Position numbers and translations under genes: made by a program. Of a stretch of DNA of 64,000 nucleotides, positions 29,365-38,801 are shown in pieces. Source of the DNA: SZAS-103 sp036496805 (GTDB taxonomy: Bacteria > Pseudomonadota > Gammaproteobacteria > Xanthomonadales > Xanthomonadaceae); NCBI GenBank assembly GCA_036496805.1, contig DASXKN010000028.1:62001-126000 (forward strand). Direction: 5' to 3'. Position 1 is the first letter of the stretch. Each line of letters opens with the position of its first letter. The notes below the pieces were generated by a model, which was not told where the DNA came from, did not search any database, and saw only the letters and a program-made list of their open reading frames with translations.

Positions 29365-30576
29365 TCAGCTGTTGATCCAGCGCGACACGGTGCTCTTGGC
29401 CTTGCCGAAGACCTCACCGAGTTGCACCAGGTCCAGTTCGATGCCTTCCTGCCGAGCCAGCGCCTTTACGGCCGCCGGATCGGGCAGTTGAAGCCACTGT
29501 CGGCGGGTCTCGCCGATCCGCTCGACGTGCAGGCTGCACACCTGCCGGCAGACATCCACGAAGCTCGCTTCCTGCCGGGCGCTCAGCACGGTGCTTCGCT
29601 TGAAGCTGTGCACGAACGTGCGGATCTCCGCACCCGACATGTCGCCGCATAGCCACGCCAGGAAATGCGTGTGAGAGATGGGCAGCGCCATCGGTCGGAG
29701 GTAGGTGTGCAGGATCGCCAGGCGGGCTTCAAACATCGGCTTGGGAAGGTGGATCTGGACTTCGAAGCGACGCCACACCGCCGGGTCGAGCAACTGTTCG
29801 TGGTTGGTGATGCCGATGGTCATGCCTCGCTCCATGCGCTGATCGAGCCGCTGCAGGATCGTGTTGACCACACGCTTGATCTCACCCATCTCGTGCGGGT
29901 CGTCGCGCAGCTTGGCCACCGCGTCGAATTCATCGAGTAGCAGCACGCACTGGTAGCGTTCGGTGAATTCGAACAGGTGCCCGATGTTGCGTGAAGTGGT
30001 GCCGAGGAAGGATGAGATCAGGCCGTCCAGGCGCGCCACCACGACCGGCAGCTCGAGCTGCCCCGCCAGCCACAGCGCCAGGTGGGTCTTGCCGGTGCCG
30101 GGCAGTCCGAAGATGAGCGCACTGCGCGTGGGGCTGACGCCGATCTTGGCCAGCTCGCTGGCGCTGTGCCATTCGGCGATCAGCTCGTCCATCGCCGCAC
30201 GCAAGGCCTCGGGCAAGGCCGGCGCCACGGTCGGCAGCTGCTCGGGCCACAGAATCTCCAGGAGCGGTACTGCGGTCTCCTTGTCGACGGGTGGTCGTAC
30301 CGACCGAGTCAACGGCTCACCGATGACCGAAGCCCGCGAGCGCTGCAGGCGGACCGGTGCCATGGACCGCGACCGTCCCGTCCCGTCCAGTAGCTCGCGC
30401 ACGGCCGCCGCTTTGTCGGGCGTCCCGTGGGACGAAAGAAAATCGAGCAGACGCTGGACCTGGTGCCGCAGGACCTCGTCTCCTGCGGCGACGGCGGACC
30501 GACACACGGCCAGGACCAAGTCGAACTCGCGATCGCCTTCGGCCTCGGGAGGAGTGGTTTGCGCGCGTCGAGCCAT
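29365..30576 (-). CDS. AAA ATPase (IetA-like), first gene of the protease operon
   Basis: A 403-residue classical AAA ATPase. Walker A is FGLPGTGKTH, Walker B is VLLLDEFDAV, sensor 1 is GITNHEQLLD, and the arginine region is AVWRRFEVQIHLPKP. The first 110 residues are helical and Arg-rich. The last 25 residues (LVQLGEVFGKAKSTVSRWINS) resemble a helix-turn-helix, which could let the protein repress its own operon. I chose ATG 30576, with a ribosome-binding GGGAG close upstream, over the longer frame to 30615. Together with the subtilase it fits the IetA/IetS pair. The ATPase may hold, unfold or feed substrates to the protease. Confidence 0.87.
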   Translation of the reverse strand: MARRAQTTPPEAEGDREFDLVLAVCRSAVAAGDEVLRHQVQRLLDFLSSHGTPDKAAAVRELLDGTGRSRSMAPVRLQRSRASVIGEPLTRSVRPPVDKETAVPLLEILWPEQLPTVAPALPEALRAAMDELIAEWHSASELAKIGVSPTRSALIFGLPGTGKTHLALWLAGQLELPVVVARLDGLISSFLGTTSRNIGHLFEFTERYQCVLLLDEFDAVAKLRDDPHEMGEIKRVVNTILQRLDQRMERGMTIGITNHEQLLDPAVWRRFEVQIHLPKPMFEARLAILHTYLRPMALPISHTHFLAWLCGDMSGAEIRTFVHSFKRSTVLSARQEASFVDVCRQVCSLHVERIGETRRQWLQLPDPAAVKALARQEGIELDLVQLGEVFGKAKSTVSRWINS

Positions 30577-30624
30577 ACGGCTCCCCTGTGAAGTTGAGTT
30601 CCCAATTATAAGCATAAAAGACTC

Positions 30625-30641
30625 ATTAGGTGAGACCTAAT
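30625..30641. promoter_or_regulatory. Operator-like palindrome upstream of the protease operon
   Basis: A perfect 7-bp inverted repeat with a 3-bp spacer (ATTAGGT, GAG, ACCTAAT) sits 48 bp ahead of the ATPase start, inside a short AT-rich island in otherwise GC-rich DNA. This is the layout of a dimeric repressor site over a promoter. The HTH-like tail of the ATPase is one candidate binder, since no separate regulator gene is adjacent. Confidence 0.5.
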
Positions 30642-30837
30642 TAGCAAATAATAGAACAAAACGCCATAAATACGGGAATGTATCGGATACACCGATGTTT
30701 GCCGGCCAGGCACGCTCGGCGCCCTGAGCGGGGTGTGGCCAGCGCCGTGTGGGCAGTCGTGCGTGGAAGACCCCTCCGGGCCAGGCAACGTACTGGCCCG
30801 GGAGGGTTCACGAGCAGCGCGAAGCGCCACGCATGCG

Positions 30838-31314
30838 TCAATAGGAAGTCCTCGCCCGACCGCGACGGGCCTTATGGCGCCGGCCACGGCGGTTCCCGGG
30901 TGTCTGGATTGCGATCGGGCCGGTTGCCTCCCCGAACTCGATCACCCGATCGACGTCCATAAACCACCCGCCGCCGACACCCACGCCCGGGCCGTGAGCA
31001 TCGCCGTGCAGGCCGAGGTGGCCCTTGGCATCGCGGCGGACGTACTCCTCGATCCTGACATGCGGCGCCGTGCGGATCCGCTCGGTCAACGCCGCTTCGC
31101 GCTCGAGGTAGGCTTGGAATCCCCGGTCCAGCCAGGTCGCTGGCGCGGTCGCCAGCTCGCCACCGCCGGTGGACGGCGGCATCGGTGCCCAGAACATCGA
31201 AGCAATCGCGGCGATGCCGGCCAGCGGGCCGACGAGAATCCCGCCGGGCAACAAGACCATCGCCAGCGCCGACGCACCGGTGCCTACAATCCCTACTTTC
31301 ATCTGCTGCTTCAT
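30838..31314 (-). CDS. Small membrane-associated protein of unknown function
   Basis: A 158-residue protein that I do not recognise. A Gly-rich hydrophobic segment at about residues 6-41 (VGIVGTGASALAMVLLPGG onward) could span the membrane once or twice. The rest is soluble, with a charged helix (LEREAALTERIRTAPHVRIEE), a Gly/His-rich loop (LHGDAHGPGVGVGGG) and a basic C-terminus (RRGRRHKARRGRARTS). The ATG at 31314 is preceded by a strong GGAGG, which decides the start over a longer frame. It stands alone, between the protease operon and a nuclease-like gene on the same strand, and no partner is evident. Confidence 0.6.
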   Translation of the reverse strand: MKQQMKVGIVGTGASALAMVLLPGGILVGPLAGIAAIASMFWAPMPPSTGGGELATAPATWLDRGFQAYLEREAALTERIRTAPHVRIEEYVRRDAKGHLGLHGDAHGPGVGVGGGWFMDVDRVIEFGEATGPIAIQTPGNRRGRRHKARRGRARTSY

Positions 31315-31642
31315 CGCTACCTCCTGGGTTGGGAGGCGCCAGTGTGCGGACAGCTCGGGCTCAGAAACCCCCGGAGCAGAGGGGTTTGGAGCCCGACTTC
31401 CGGTGGACGCTGACTCGGCCATCACCTTGGCGATCCTGGATTGGACCGCATCCGAGCAAGGCGGCAACCAAAACGCTGGCACCCCGGCCGCGCTGCGCGC
31501 GGAAATACCTCACGATCATATGCTCCACGCGCTGCTAACCCGGCGACGTCGGCGCAAGCGGCGGCGGTTGAAGTCCGAATGTCTCTGATGCGACGCGGCG
31601 CGCGGCGGTCCTCTCGTGTTGACCGCCGCGCTGTTCACACGC
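31315..31642. other. 328 bp intergenic, no gene seen
   Basis: Frames on both strands give only low-complexity Arg/Pro-rich translations. A short imperfect GC hairpin lies around 31363-31385 (CAGAAACCCCCGG / GAGCAGAGGGGTTTGG). It holds the leader of the small membrane protein and the end of the nuclease-like gene. I see no repeat or RNA gene. Confidence 0.5.
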
Positions 31643-32428
31643 TCACCCGCGCCACGCGTCGTTGTGTTCGAACTGCGAAAGGAACTCTACGAACGCGTTG
31701 GCATTGACGACCCAGACCGTATTTTCCTTGCGTGCCTCGAGGTTACCAAGGTCGCTGATGTGCGCATGGAAGTCCGGCGAGGCCGTGGCAAATTGCTTGC
31801 GAAAGCGAAGGTACGGCACTTCTTCGAACTGGTTCTTCGAGGAGGTCCCGTCGATGAGCGAGATCTGCTCAGGCTCCACCTTGCAGGCGAACAACTTCGC
31901 CGTGGTGACGATCACGTTGACGTACACGCGCACGAAGAAGGGCAGCCGCGTCAGCACCTTCCTTTCCTCACGCGCAAGCCCTTCGGTGGCGCATACCAGG
32001 CGCGCGGCATCGCTTTCCAGCAAGGAACGCGAATTGTCGTCGAACACGCAGAACATAGCCTCGACGGTCGGAGGTTCGGCCTGCAGTTCGGACCATCCCT
32101 CGCGCACCGATTGATTTTCGTGAAGCGTCACCCATGCCTTGCAATGGGATCTGAGCCTGGCCTTGTCCGACGGCACGAGAAATATCCAGGACTTGTTCGT
32201 CACCCGCTTGCACTCGACGACCAACACGGAGTGTCCAGCACCGCCCTGTAGTACCAGGTCGATGAATCCCGAGTCATCCGTCGTCGGATGGCTCCAGGCA
32301 TGTTCCTGGTACAGCACGGACCATCCGTGCGTACTCTTGGTCTTGGCCACTTCATCGGCAATCTTGATCTGAAGCGGAAATCCGGACCGATTGACGATGG
32401 TCCGCAGAGCATGGTGTTCGTCGGTCAT
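31643..32428 (-). CDS. PD-(D/E)XK-type nuclease-like protein
   Basis: A 261-residue protein without a known family that I can name. It carries the signature of the restriction-endonuclease fold: an acidic residue in the first helix (ADEVAKT, Glu26), Asp57 in GFIDLVLQGG, and Glu72-x-Lys74 in VLVVECKRV. The region after that is a mixed alpha/beta domain with no clear motif (for example ARLVCATEGLAREERKVLTR). The gene stands alone with a GGAAG motif 8 bp before ATG 32428. In a defence island, a stand-alone enzyme of this fold may be a DNA-cutting effector, but the target and trigger are unknown. Confidence 0.65.
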   Translation of the reverse strand: MTDEHHALRTIVNRSGFPLQIKIADEVAKTKSTHGWSVLYQEHAWSHPTTDDSGFIDLVLQGGAGHSVLVVECKRVTNKSWIFLVPSDKARLRSHCKAWVTLHENQSVREGWSELQAEPPTVEAMFCVFDDNSRSLLESDAARLVCATEGLAREERKVLTRLPFFVRVYVNVIVTTAKLFACKVEPEQISLIDGTSSKNQFEEVPYLRFRKQFATASPDFHAHISDLGNLEARKENTVWVVNANAFVEFLSQFEHNDAWRG

Positions 32429-32700
32429 GGCGCGCTTCCAGGCAATGGATATCCGAATCGCCTAACGACATCATCGTAGGACAGTTACGTCTCACCGCGG
32501 AGTGCCGGTGGAGCCGGTATGACGCAGTGCTCGATACGCGGCGCAGGTGTTCCGGTGTGACGGCGGGCGTCTGCATTGCGACCAATGGGTATTATGGAAG
32601 CGGCCGCCGTACGTCGGCATGCGAGGTTGCGCAATGCGACCTGAACACCTCGCACAGGGAACAGTTCGGGCGGAGCCCCGGACGCCGGGGAGATGGGCCG

Positions 32701-33570
32701 ATGTCACGGAAAGATTTCCGTTCGTTTCGAAGGAAACTGCGGGCAGAGGACTTTGCTCTGGTCAACGGACCCGAGGCAGCACCGACGGATCGCGTCGATC
32801 GGCAAACCTGGCGTAACCTGACGTCCCTGCAAGATGATGTATCCCTGAGGACATCGGACCACTTTGGGACGCGGCTGAAGGCGTGCTCGGTCCTTTGGTC
32901 CGGCTTGGTCGCTGTCATGTGTGCAATCCAAGACCTTAATGCGGATTCGGCACTCACGATCAATGCGATGGGAGTGTGCGATGACCTGCAAAGCGCGCTT
33001 CACAACGCAATGGTGGGCCACTACAGGATCGCTTTCACGTCCCTGCGGGCCTGCATAGAGAACACGGCGATTGCCGCAATGTTCGATTTTGGCGTAGCGC
33101 CGATCGCGTTCAAGGACTACACGGCCGAGTCAAAGCTGTCTTTCGGTAACGCTGCCGATCGACTGGTCGGAGTTACCGTCATTGCATCGCTCGAGCGTCG
33201 GCTGCTGGCAGACATCGGTGACAACTTGCTTCGGCAAAGGAGCGGTACCGATCCTGGCGGGTATGCCAGGCGGCTGTTCGCCAAGCTGAGCAAGTATGCG
33301 CACGCCTCACCAGACCACACGGATTTTGACCTTTGGAAAAGCAACGGCCCGGTGTTCGACCCTAAGACGTACGCGGACTGGACCGAGTGCTATTTCGCCG
33401 TCGGTGCGTTAAGCCTGCTGCTTTCGCGGCTGGCCGCTCCGGATCTTTCAGCGCTTCGGTTCCCGATGTCGAACAACGCGCAGGCCCTGTTTCAGTTTGC
33501 GGTAGAACAGCTTTCGGGCAATACGGATGCCAAGGCGATCTTGGCTGCGATCCCTGCCGGGATATGGTGA
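32701..33570 (+). CDS. Unknown helical protein in the defence island
   Basis: A 289-residue protein that I do not recognise. It looks almost entirely helical and soluble. Notable segments are ACSVLWSGLVAVMCAIQDLN, HYRIAFTSLRACIENTAIAA and LFAKLSKYAHASPDHTDFD. The RIAFTSLRACIENT and KYAHA stretches recall abortive-infection or HEPN-like helical folds, but no RxxxxH motif is clear, so I give no function. The ATG at 32701 has a GGGGAGA motif upstream, while the open frame extends 58 codons further. It stands alone between two nuclease-like genes on the other strand. Confidence 0.6.
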   Translation: MSRKDFRSFRRKLRAEDFALVNGPEAAPTDRVDRQTWRNLTSLQDDVSLRTSDHFGTRLKACSVLWSGLVAVMCAIQDLNADSALTINAMGVCDDLQSALHNAMVGHYRIAFTSLRACIENTAIAAMFDFGVAPIAFKDYTAESKLSFGNAADRLVGVTVIASLERRLLADIGDNLLRQRSGTDPGGYARRLFAKLSKYAHASPDHTDFDLWKSNGPVFDPKTYADWTECYFAVGALSLLLSRLAAPDLSALRFPMSNNAQALFQFAVEQLSGNTDAKAILAAIPAGIW

Positions 33571-33710
33571 CGAGAGTGCACTGCCTGCAGTCATTCGCAT
33601 CAGGCGGGCTCGGCTCTCACCAGCGCAAGTGCGGCCAGCTAGTAGGTAAGGTCGCCGGAAAGCTTGCAGGTCCAGAGACACGATTGGTTGTGCACCGGTG
33701 GCGGTCGTGT

Positions 33711-34775
33711 TCAGCGCGGTGGCGAGGGTTGTTGGTAGAGGAGCCAAAGCGGAAGTTGGCTGCGCTCGAAATTCCAGGTGGCGAGCGGGGCGAACCATTC
33801 GGGCGCCGGCGCACCATGCAGTTGAATGACCTGGTCGCCATCCACCGTCCGGGTCGCAAAATACTTCGTAAAGATCCTGCTCGCCCAACCAACCCCATCG
33901 AAGCCCTGATCGGAGGGCTGTTGGGGGGCGGCCACAAATTCGATCCCTACGACACCCTCGTTTCCCATGATTGCCCTTGGCCCCTCCAGCGGCCAATCGC
34001 CGTAAAGAAAAAGTATGACGGCAAGGCGGCGATCCTTCGCGTCGATCAATTCCACCTCGCCGCTGTAGACCCGACCCGACCCTGCGACGAAGTCCGACAA
34101 CCTTTCAGCGTTCAGATCGCGTGGCATATCGCTTGTGACGTCGAGGACGAGGCGCAGAGGCGGTCTCGTACAGATCAACACGTCACCCAGGCGGCCGAAC
34201 TCGTTGGATTTCATTGCCTCCGTCATGGTGATCCGAAGGCTGCCGTCAGGCCGACGGAATCGATCTACTGCAATGACCGTCCAGAGGCTCCAGCGGGACC
34301 AGTACAGGGCGAGGCGCAAAGGACTGCCTACCGCATCGGCATAGGCTTCCAGCGATGCGAGATACGCAGCTGACACCGACGTGCGCTGGTTCTGCGGGTT
34401 CTTGGAGTGCACGTTCTTGACTTCAACGAGCCAATCGTCGCCTTCTTGGAGCACAATCCGAAAGTCCGGTGCGCGATAGGCCATCGCTGGATGTACACGC
34501 CCAGTGTCTTCGGCCTTGAACAATCGAAAGCGTCCAAGGCTCAGAACCGTCGCTTCGAACATTCGTTCCGTACGGCTGCCATGGATGAGCGTGGGATCTC
34601 CCAATGCCACCTTTAGGCGATGAGCCGCGTCGTCGAAAAATCGTTCGACGAAAGCTGGATCGTTGAGGCTCAACCCTTGCCGCTGGGCAAATGTCGCAGC
34701 CAAGGCAAGCAGATCGAAGTCCTTCTTAGGCGGGTCGCGTTCTACTGTCGGCCGAGTCACGCGATCTCCCTTCAT
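33711..34775 (-). CDS. PD-(D/E)XK nuclease-like protein next to a STAND gene
   Basis: A 354-residue protein with a restriction-endonuclease-fold core. An acidic helix (SRTERMFEAT, Glu70/Glu74) is followed by PD in YRAPDFRIV (103-104) and by Glu118-x-Lys120 in DWLVEVKNVH. The second half is strand-rich with no motif that I can name. It starts 42 bp downstream of the large STAND gene on the same strand, so the two probably form one operon. It could be a second effector or a partner of the STAND protein, which already has its own N-terminal nuclease. Its family is unknown to me. Confidence 0.66.
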   Translation of the reverse strand: MKGDRVTRPTVERDPPKKDFDLLALAATFAQRQGLSLNDPAFVERFFDDAAHRLKVALGDPTLIHGSRTERMFEATVLSLGRFRLFKAEDTGRVHPAMAYRAPDFRIVLQEGDDWLVEVKNVHSKNPQNQRTSVSAAYLASLEAYADAVGSPLRLALYWSRWSLWTVIAVDRFRRPDGSLRITMTEAMKSNEFGRLGDVLICTRPPLRLVLDVTSDMPRDLNAERLSDFVAGSGRVYSGEVELIDAKDRRLAVILFLYGDWPLEGPRAIMGNEGVVGIEFVAAPQQPSDQGFDGVGWASRIFTKYFATRTVDGDQVIQLHGAPAPEWFAPLATWNFERSQLPLWLLYQQPSPPR

Positions 34776-34817
34776 CGTCGTAAAGCCCTGCGCCCATCAA
34801 GCCACGACCGATCGGGT

Positions 34818-37800
34818 TCAATCCTTCGCGATCATGTCGTCGAGCCAGGTTCGGACGGCCTTGCGAATGCGCACGTTACCAAGATCGTCGAGCACAGTCT
34901 TCGCCAGCTTCTCGCCATCATGGAGGTCAAGCAGTTGCTGTGCCGGGTGATCCGGCCTCAACATCGCCAATAACCCTAGCGCTGCCTGGCGGTCGTGGAG
35001 GGCGAGGCCCCGAGCCCCTAGCAGCACCAGTGCGCGCCGCTCGGCCGAGTGCGCAATCCGCTCCATCGCCGCGATCACAGACTCCACTCGACCGTGGATC
35101 GCGAGCAGAACACAAACGGACGCTGCCAATGGTGGGGGCAATCGCAAGATGAGATCGGCGGTGATCTTATCGGTAATCTCGCTCTCCACCACATTAGCTT
35201 GAATCAATGCGCCAATGGCATCGATGCAAACCCAGCGAGGCTGACCGACCAGAGACAGAGCCCAGATCTTGGCCCGAATTGCGAAGTCGCAGCATCGCGC
35301 AGCGGTATTCAGTGCTACGACAGATAGTGACCGGTCATCTGTACGTTCGGCGTGACACAGCAGGGCTTCCCCAATATCATCCGAAAGGCGGCCATACTTC
35401 GCGAGCGCATCAACGGCTTCGCGTGCGATCAAATACGATCGATCCTCGTAGTGATACGGCCCAGTATCTGACCAAGCGTCGGCAACCAGCTTAACAAGCA
35501 CGCATTGATGCTCTGGGCACGGCCGCATTGCAATAAGACGGACGAGGGCGCGTCGGACTCTGCTTCCCGGGTCGGACGAAAGGCCCAGGAGGCACGCCGG
35601 CAGCGGATCTGGCATGCGTCCCGCTAGGTATGTGAGCGCTGTTTCGCGGGCGTCTGCTCGGACATGCTCAAGCGCGAGCCACACAAGGGCATCATCCTGG
35701 ATACACACGGCCGCTTCCGCAGCGGCCTTTGCGAGTCGATGATCGGTGCTTTCAACCAGCCAGCGTCGAATGGCCGCCGACGGCGCAACGCCGCTGGCTA
35801 TCATGATCGGCACGATCGCGTCGAGTACCGCAGGCGTGGCCGTTTCCGCTGCTCGTTCCAACACGGACAAGGCCTGAGGGCCTACCGTCGCTGGAGGCTT
35901 GCTCTTATCGGATAGGGCGGCGAAGATCTCGCCAGCCACGCACGGAAGAATCCCGACGAGCGATCGCATTCGCCGCGCGCGCGTCTTCCCCAAAATGCGG
36001 CTGTGAGCTGCATTTAGGTCAACCAGTAGGTGCACAAACGGTGCAGGTGTTCCGGCCAATCGATCGATGCACGTTGCAATCACGGCGGGCGCTTTGGTCA
36101 AAGCGCAGTAGGCGAGTGCGCCGCGTAGGGTGTCATCGCTCGGATTGGAGACGATCCGCTGTTCCAAGGCCAGGGAAAGTGACGATCGCCAATGTTCGCG
36201 CGCTGCCTCCCAGGCATAGTCCTCGCCACCGCTTGATTGCGTGACGTAGATGACCAGTTGAAGTTCTTTCAGCGGAACCGAATCAGCTCGCGTTAGTTCT
36301 TCAGCCCAGGCCCGGCCCAACTCTGAGATCCGTGGATGCCTCATCAGGCTCGACCACTGACCAGTCGATCGGACTTGCCTTACGTAAGTACTAACGAAGA
36401 TGCCCGCCGCATAGCCGTCGTCCTCGTGCTGAGATTCGTAGGCATCCTCGACGGACGCATTGCATTCTCCATCCTCGATAGCACGCCATCGTTGCCTGCC
36501 TTCCTGTTCATAGGATCGACGAACGTCTTGGAGTTCATCGAGAGCGAGCTCGAGGACCTCTTCATAACGAACGAGATCTCGAACCGCGCCCACGGCCACA
36601 GCGCAAATATTGCTATTGAAGCCGGAGCTCACCAGCTTGCGCGCCGCCACGAGAAACGCCGGCGTCAGGCCAACAGCTATTCGATCGAGCTTTTCAGCGA
36701 GCCTATCACCATAGCCATCACGCTCCCGAGGCAACTGCTCACGAATAAACCGGTCAGCAATGACAAAGGAGCGCGGGTCAGCACGGACCCTGTCGTACCA
36801 TGCGTCGTCGAAGTCGGGTGGCCGCCAGTCGACGAGGAAAAACTGGCCACCACGACGAAAGCCCTGGATGAACCAGCGCGCAAGCTCCGATGGAGATGAG
36901 GTCGATGTTCCCACTTCCGATGCCAATTGCAGCAGAGCTAGAAAGTCCGCATGCGGATCGACCAAGCCTTCTTCCAGCCAGGTATCGATCGCAGAGCAAC
37001 TAGCGCTGTCAGGCTCAAACGTTGTGCTCGGGTCTTCGGTGTCTGCGAGGAGATCTTTTATGGTCTTGACCGCTCGGGCCGCGGTCTCGAGTGCCCAGTC
37101 CCGCTGTTGGCCGCTGACTTGAGTCAGAGCGCGGATCAGGGACACGAGGGCCGCCTCGCTCCGCCACCAATTCTCCTTGATGTACATCTCGAACCCGGCG
37201 CGCACGCTTGAATGCGAGAAGCTTATGGATTGCCCCGGCTGGCGTAGATGACGCGTAGCTACCAGCCGGTTCACCAGCTTCTCCAGCCCCTCGGCAATCG
37301 TTGTGCCGATGGTCCGAAATTGTCGACCAAGCCCCATCAGCTGGCTGCGATCGAACTGCGACCTGGCTGAAAGCAGTGCCCAGACGATCGCTGTGCAACC
37401 GGCCTCACCACTTGCATTTAGATAGGAGACGACAACGTTTTCCACGGCGTTGCGATGTGACAATGCGAGAATTCGTCGGAAGAAGGTCGCATCGACTTCA
37501 CCCGATACTGGACCGTCCGCCAAATGCGAGAAAAAAAGCTCCAGTTCGAGCGGCGTCTCAAGCGCCTCTAAGGCGCCAGCGCGAAAATCCAGCGCCTTGG
37601 CCTGCAAGTCCGTCGCTAATAACTCCAGGCGCTTTTCGTAGATGCGCGCGAGTTCCCCATCACGATAATGATCCGCATCAAGTACCTTGGTCCAGCGCTT
37701 GAGATTGTCGCCAGCGTTGGCCTGAACGAGCATGTCGGTACGAGACGTGATGATGTACTGATGACCAGCGTGAGCCTCGCGCAGCAGTCTGGGAAGCTGC

Positions 37801-38801
37801 TCGGTCCAGGCGTCGGCGCCGCCCCGCAGGCTAAATTGACCCCATGGATCCTCCATATAGAAGAGCTTCGGCCCGGTGTCGACCGGTGTCCGTGTGCTTG
37901 ACGGGCCATCGTTGATGTTGACAACGACGATCTCTAGCGCGCAATTCCGTTGGCGCGCGTGATCGGCAAGTGCGAGAGCCGTCCACGTCTTGCCCGTTCC
38001 AGAAGGTCCGGTGATGACGATGGCGTTTCGCTCCTCCAGGAGCGCGACCATCGCCTGATAGTTCGCCGGAGGAACAAATGCTTCAAGTTGATGCGCGCTT
38101 GCGAGATAGCCACCGCAGCCCCGGATGACACTCAATAAGTCTTCGCGCGTCCACACACCTGGACTCGTCCCGCGCATTCGCTGCTGAGCTTCTTTTCGAA
38201 GCCACGTTCGACACTCCGTGCGCCGACTCTGGGGCACGCGGAGAAATGGACCGAGGATGTCATTGATCTCCAGGTCTAGCAGGCGCTCGGTGAGGACGCC
38301 CCAGATGCCAATCCGACCTTCCGGTGCATGGGGTAGTGTTGCAGACAAACTGACGGGGAAATCTTGTTCTGGCGGCCATTCTTCCAAGCCTTGGACCAGC
38401 AGGTCGCGGACCTCGCCGGTGGCATCGGCGCTGGTGATCAGCAGATAGCGAGTGCCGGGATCGTCGAGGTGATGTTTGGCGGGTCGACGTTTCGTGCCAT
38501 GTTCTAGTAGCGTTTTAAAGTCCGCGATCGACCAGGGACCGCTGTTCCTGAGTTTCACCTGCACAACGAGCTTGTAACCATTCGCTACGTTCGCGCTCGG
38601 CTGGACACGGCCAGGCGTTTCCGGTTCGAGGTCCATCTCCAGATCTTCTTCGCTCGCCGGTTCAAGCGTGATCCGGCTCGCTGACTTGGCGATCAGCATC
38701 AAGCGCAATGCCACCAATACAGAGACACTGAGCTGGTACTCGTAGCCGTCAAGCGCAGCTTTGGCTCCGCCTGTTGATGATGCTGGAATGAGTGCGGTCA
38801 A
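34818..38801 (-). CDS. STAND NTPase with Cap4/DUF4297-like nuclease (Avs-type)
   Basis: A 1,327-residue protein of the antiviral-STAND layout. N-terminal nuclease-like domain (about 1-190): GYEYQLSVSVLVALRL, Asp/Glu-rich EEDLEMDLEP, and Gln81-x-Lys83 in LVVQVKLR, as in Cap4/DUF4297 dsDNA nucleases. Central STAND NTPase (about 240-600): Walker A GPSGTGKT (265-272) and an acidic FYMEDPWG (Walker B position). The remaining 700 residues are HEAT-like helical repeats, the usual sensor for a phage protein. Family members form oligomers upon sensing and cut DNA. The start appears to be TTG 38801, because a stop codon precedes it in frame and the nuclease motif begins soon after; the ribosome-binding site is weak. 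Confidence 0.84.
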   Translation of the reverse strand: MTALIPASSTGGAKAALDGYEYQLSVSVLVALRLMLIAKSASRITLEPASEEDLEMDLEPETPGRVQPSANVANGYKLVVQVKLRNSGPWSIADFKTLLEHGTKRRPAKHHLDDPGTRYLLITSADATGEVRDLLVQGLEEWPPEQDFPVSLSATLPHAPEGRIGIWGVLTERLLDLEINDILGPFLRVPQSRRTECRTWLRKEAQQRMRGTSPGVWTREDLLSVIRGCGGYLASAHQLEAFVPPANYQAMVALLEERNAIVITGPSGTGKTWTALALADHARQRNCALEIVVVNINDGPSSTRTPVDTGPKLFYMEDPWGQFSLRGGADAWTEQLPRLLREAHAGHQYIITSRTDMLVQANAGDNLKRWTKVLDADHYRDGELARIYEKRLELLATDLQAKALDFRAGALEALETPLELELFFSHLADGPVSGEVDATFFRRILALSHRNAVENVVVSYLNASGEAGCTAIVWALLSARSQFDRSQLMGLGRQFRTIGTTIAEGLEKLVNRLVATRHLRQPGQSISFSHSSVRAGFEMYIKENWWRSEAALVSLIRALTQVSGQQRDWALETAARAVKTIKDLLADTEDPSTTFEPDSASCSAIDTWLEEGLVDPHADFLALLQLASEVGTSTSSPSELARWFIQGFRRGGQFFLVDWRPPDFDDAWYDRVRADPRSFVIADRFIREQLPRERDGYGDRLAEKLDRIAVGLTPAFLVAARKLVSSGFNSNICAVAVGAVRDLVRYEEVLELALDELQDVRRSYEQEGRQRWRAIEDGECNASVEDAYESQHEDDGYAAGIFVSTYVRQVRSTGQWSSLMRHPRISELGRAWAEELTRADSVPLKELQLVIYVTQSSGGEDYAWEAAREHWRSSLSLALEQRIVSNPSDDTLRGALAYCALTKAPAVIATCIDRLAGTPAPFVHLLVDLNAAHSRILGKTRARRMRSLVGILPCVAGEIFAALSDKSKPPATVGPQALSVLERAAETATPAVLDAIVPIMIASGVAPSAAIRRWLVESTDHRLAKAAAEAAVCIQDDALVWLALEHVRADARETALTYLAGRMPDPLPACLLGLSSDPGSRVRRALVRLIAMRPCPEHQCVLVKLVADAWSDTGPYHYEDRSYLIAREAVDALAKYGRLSDDIGEALLCHAERTDDRSLSVVALNTAARCCDFAIRAKIWALSLVGQPRWVCIDAIGALIQANVVESEITDKITADLILRLPPPLAASVCVLLAIHGRVESVIAAMERIAHSAERRALVLLGARGLALHDRQAALGLLAMLRPDHPAQQLLDLHDGEKLAKTVLDDLGNVRIRKAVRTWLDDMIAKD

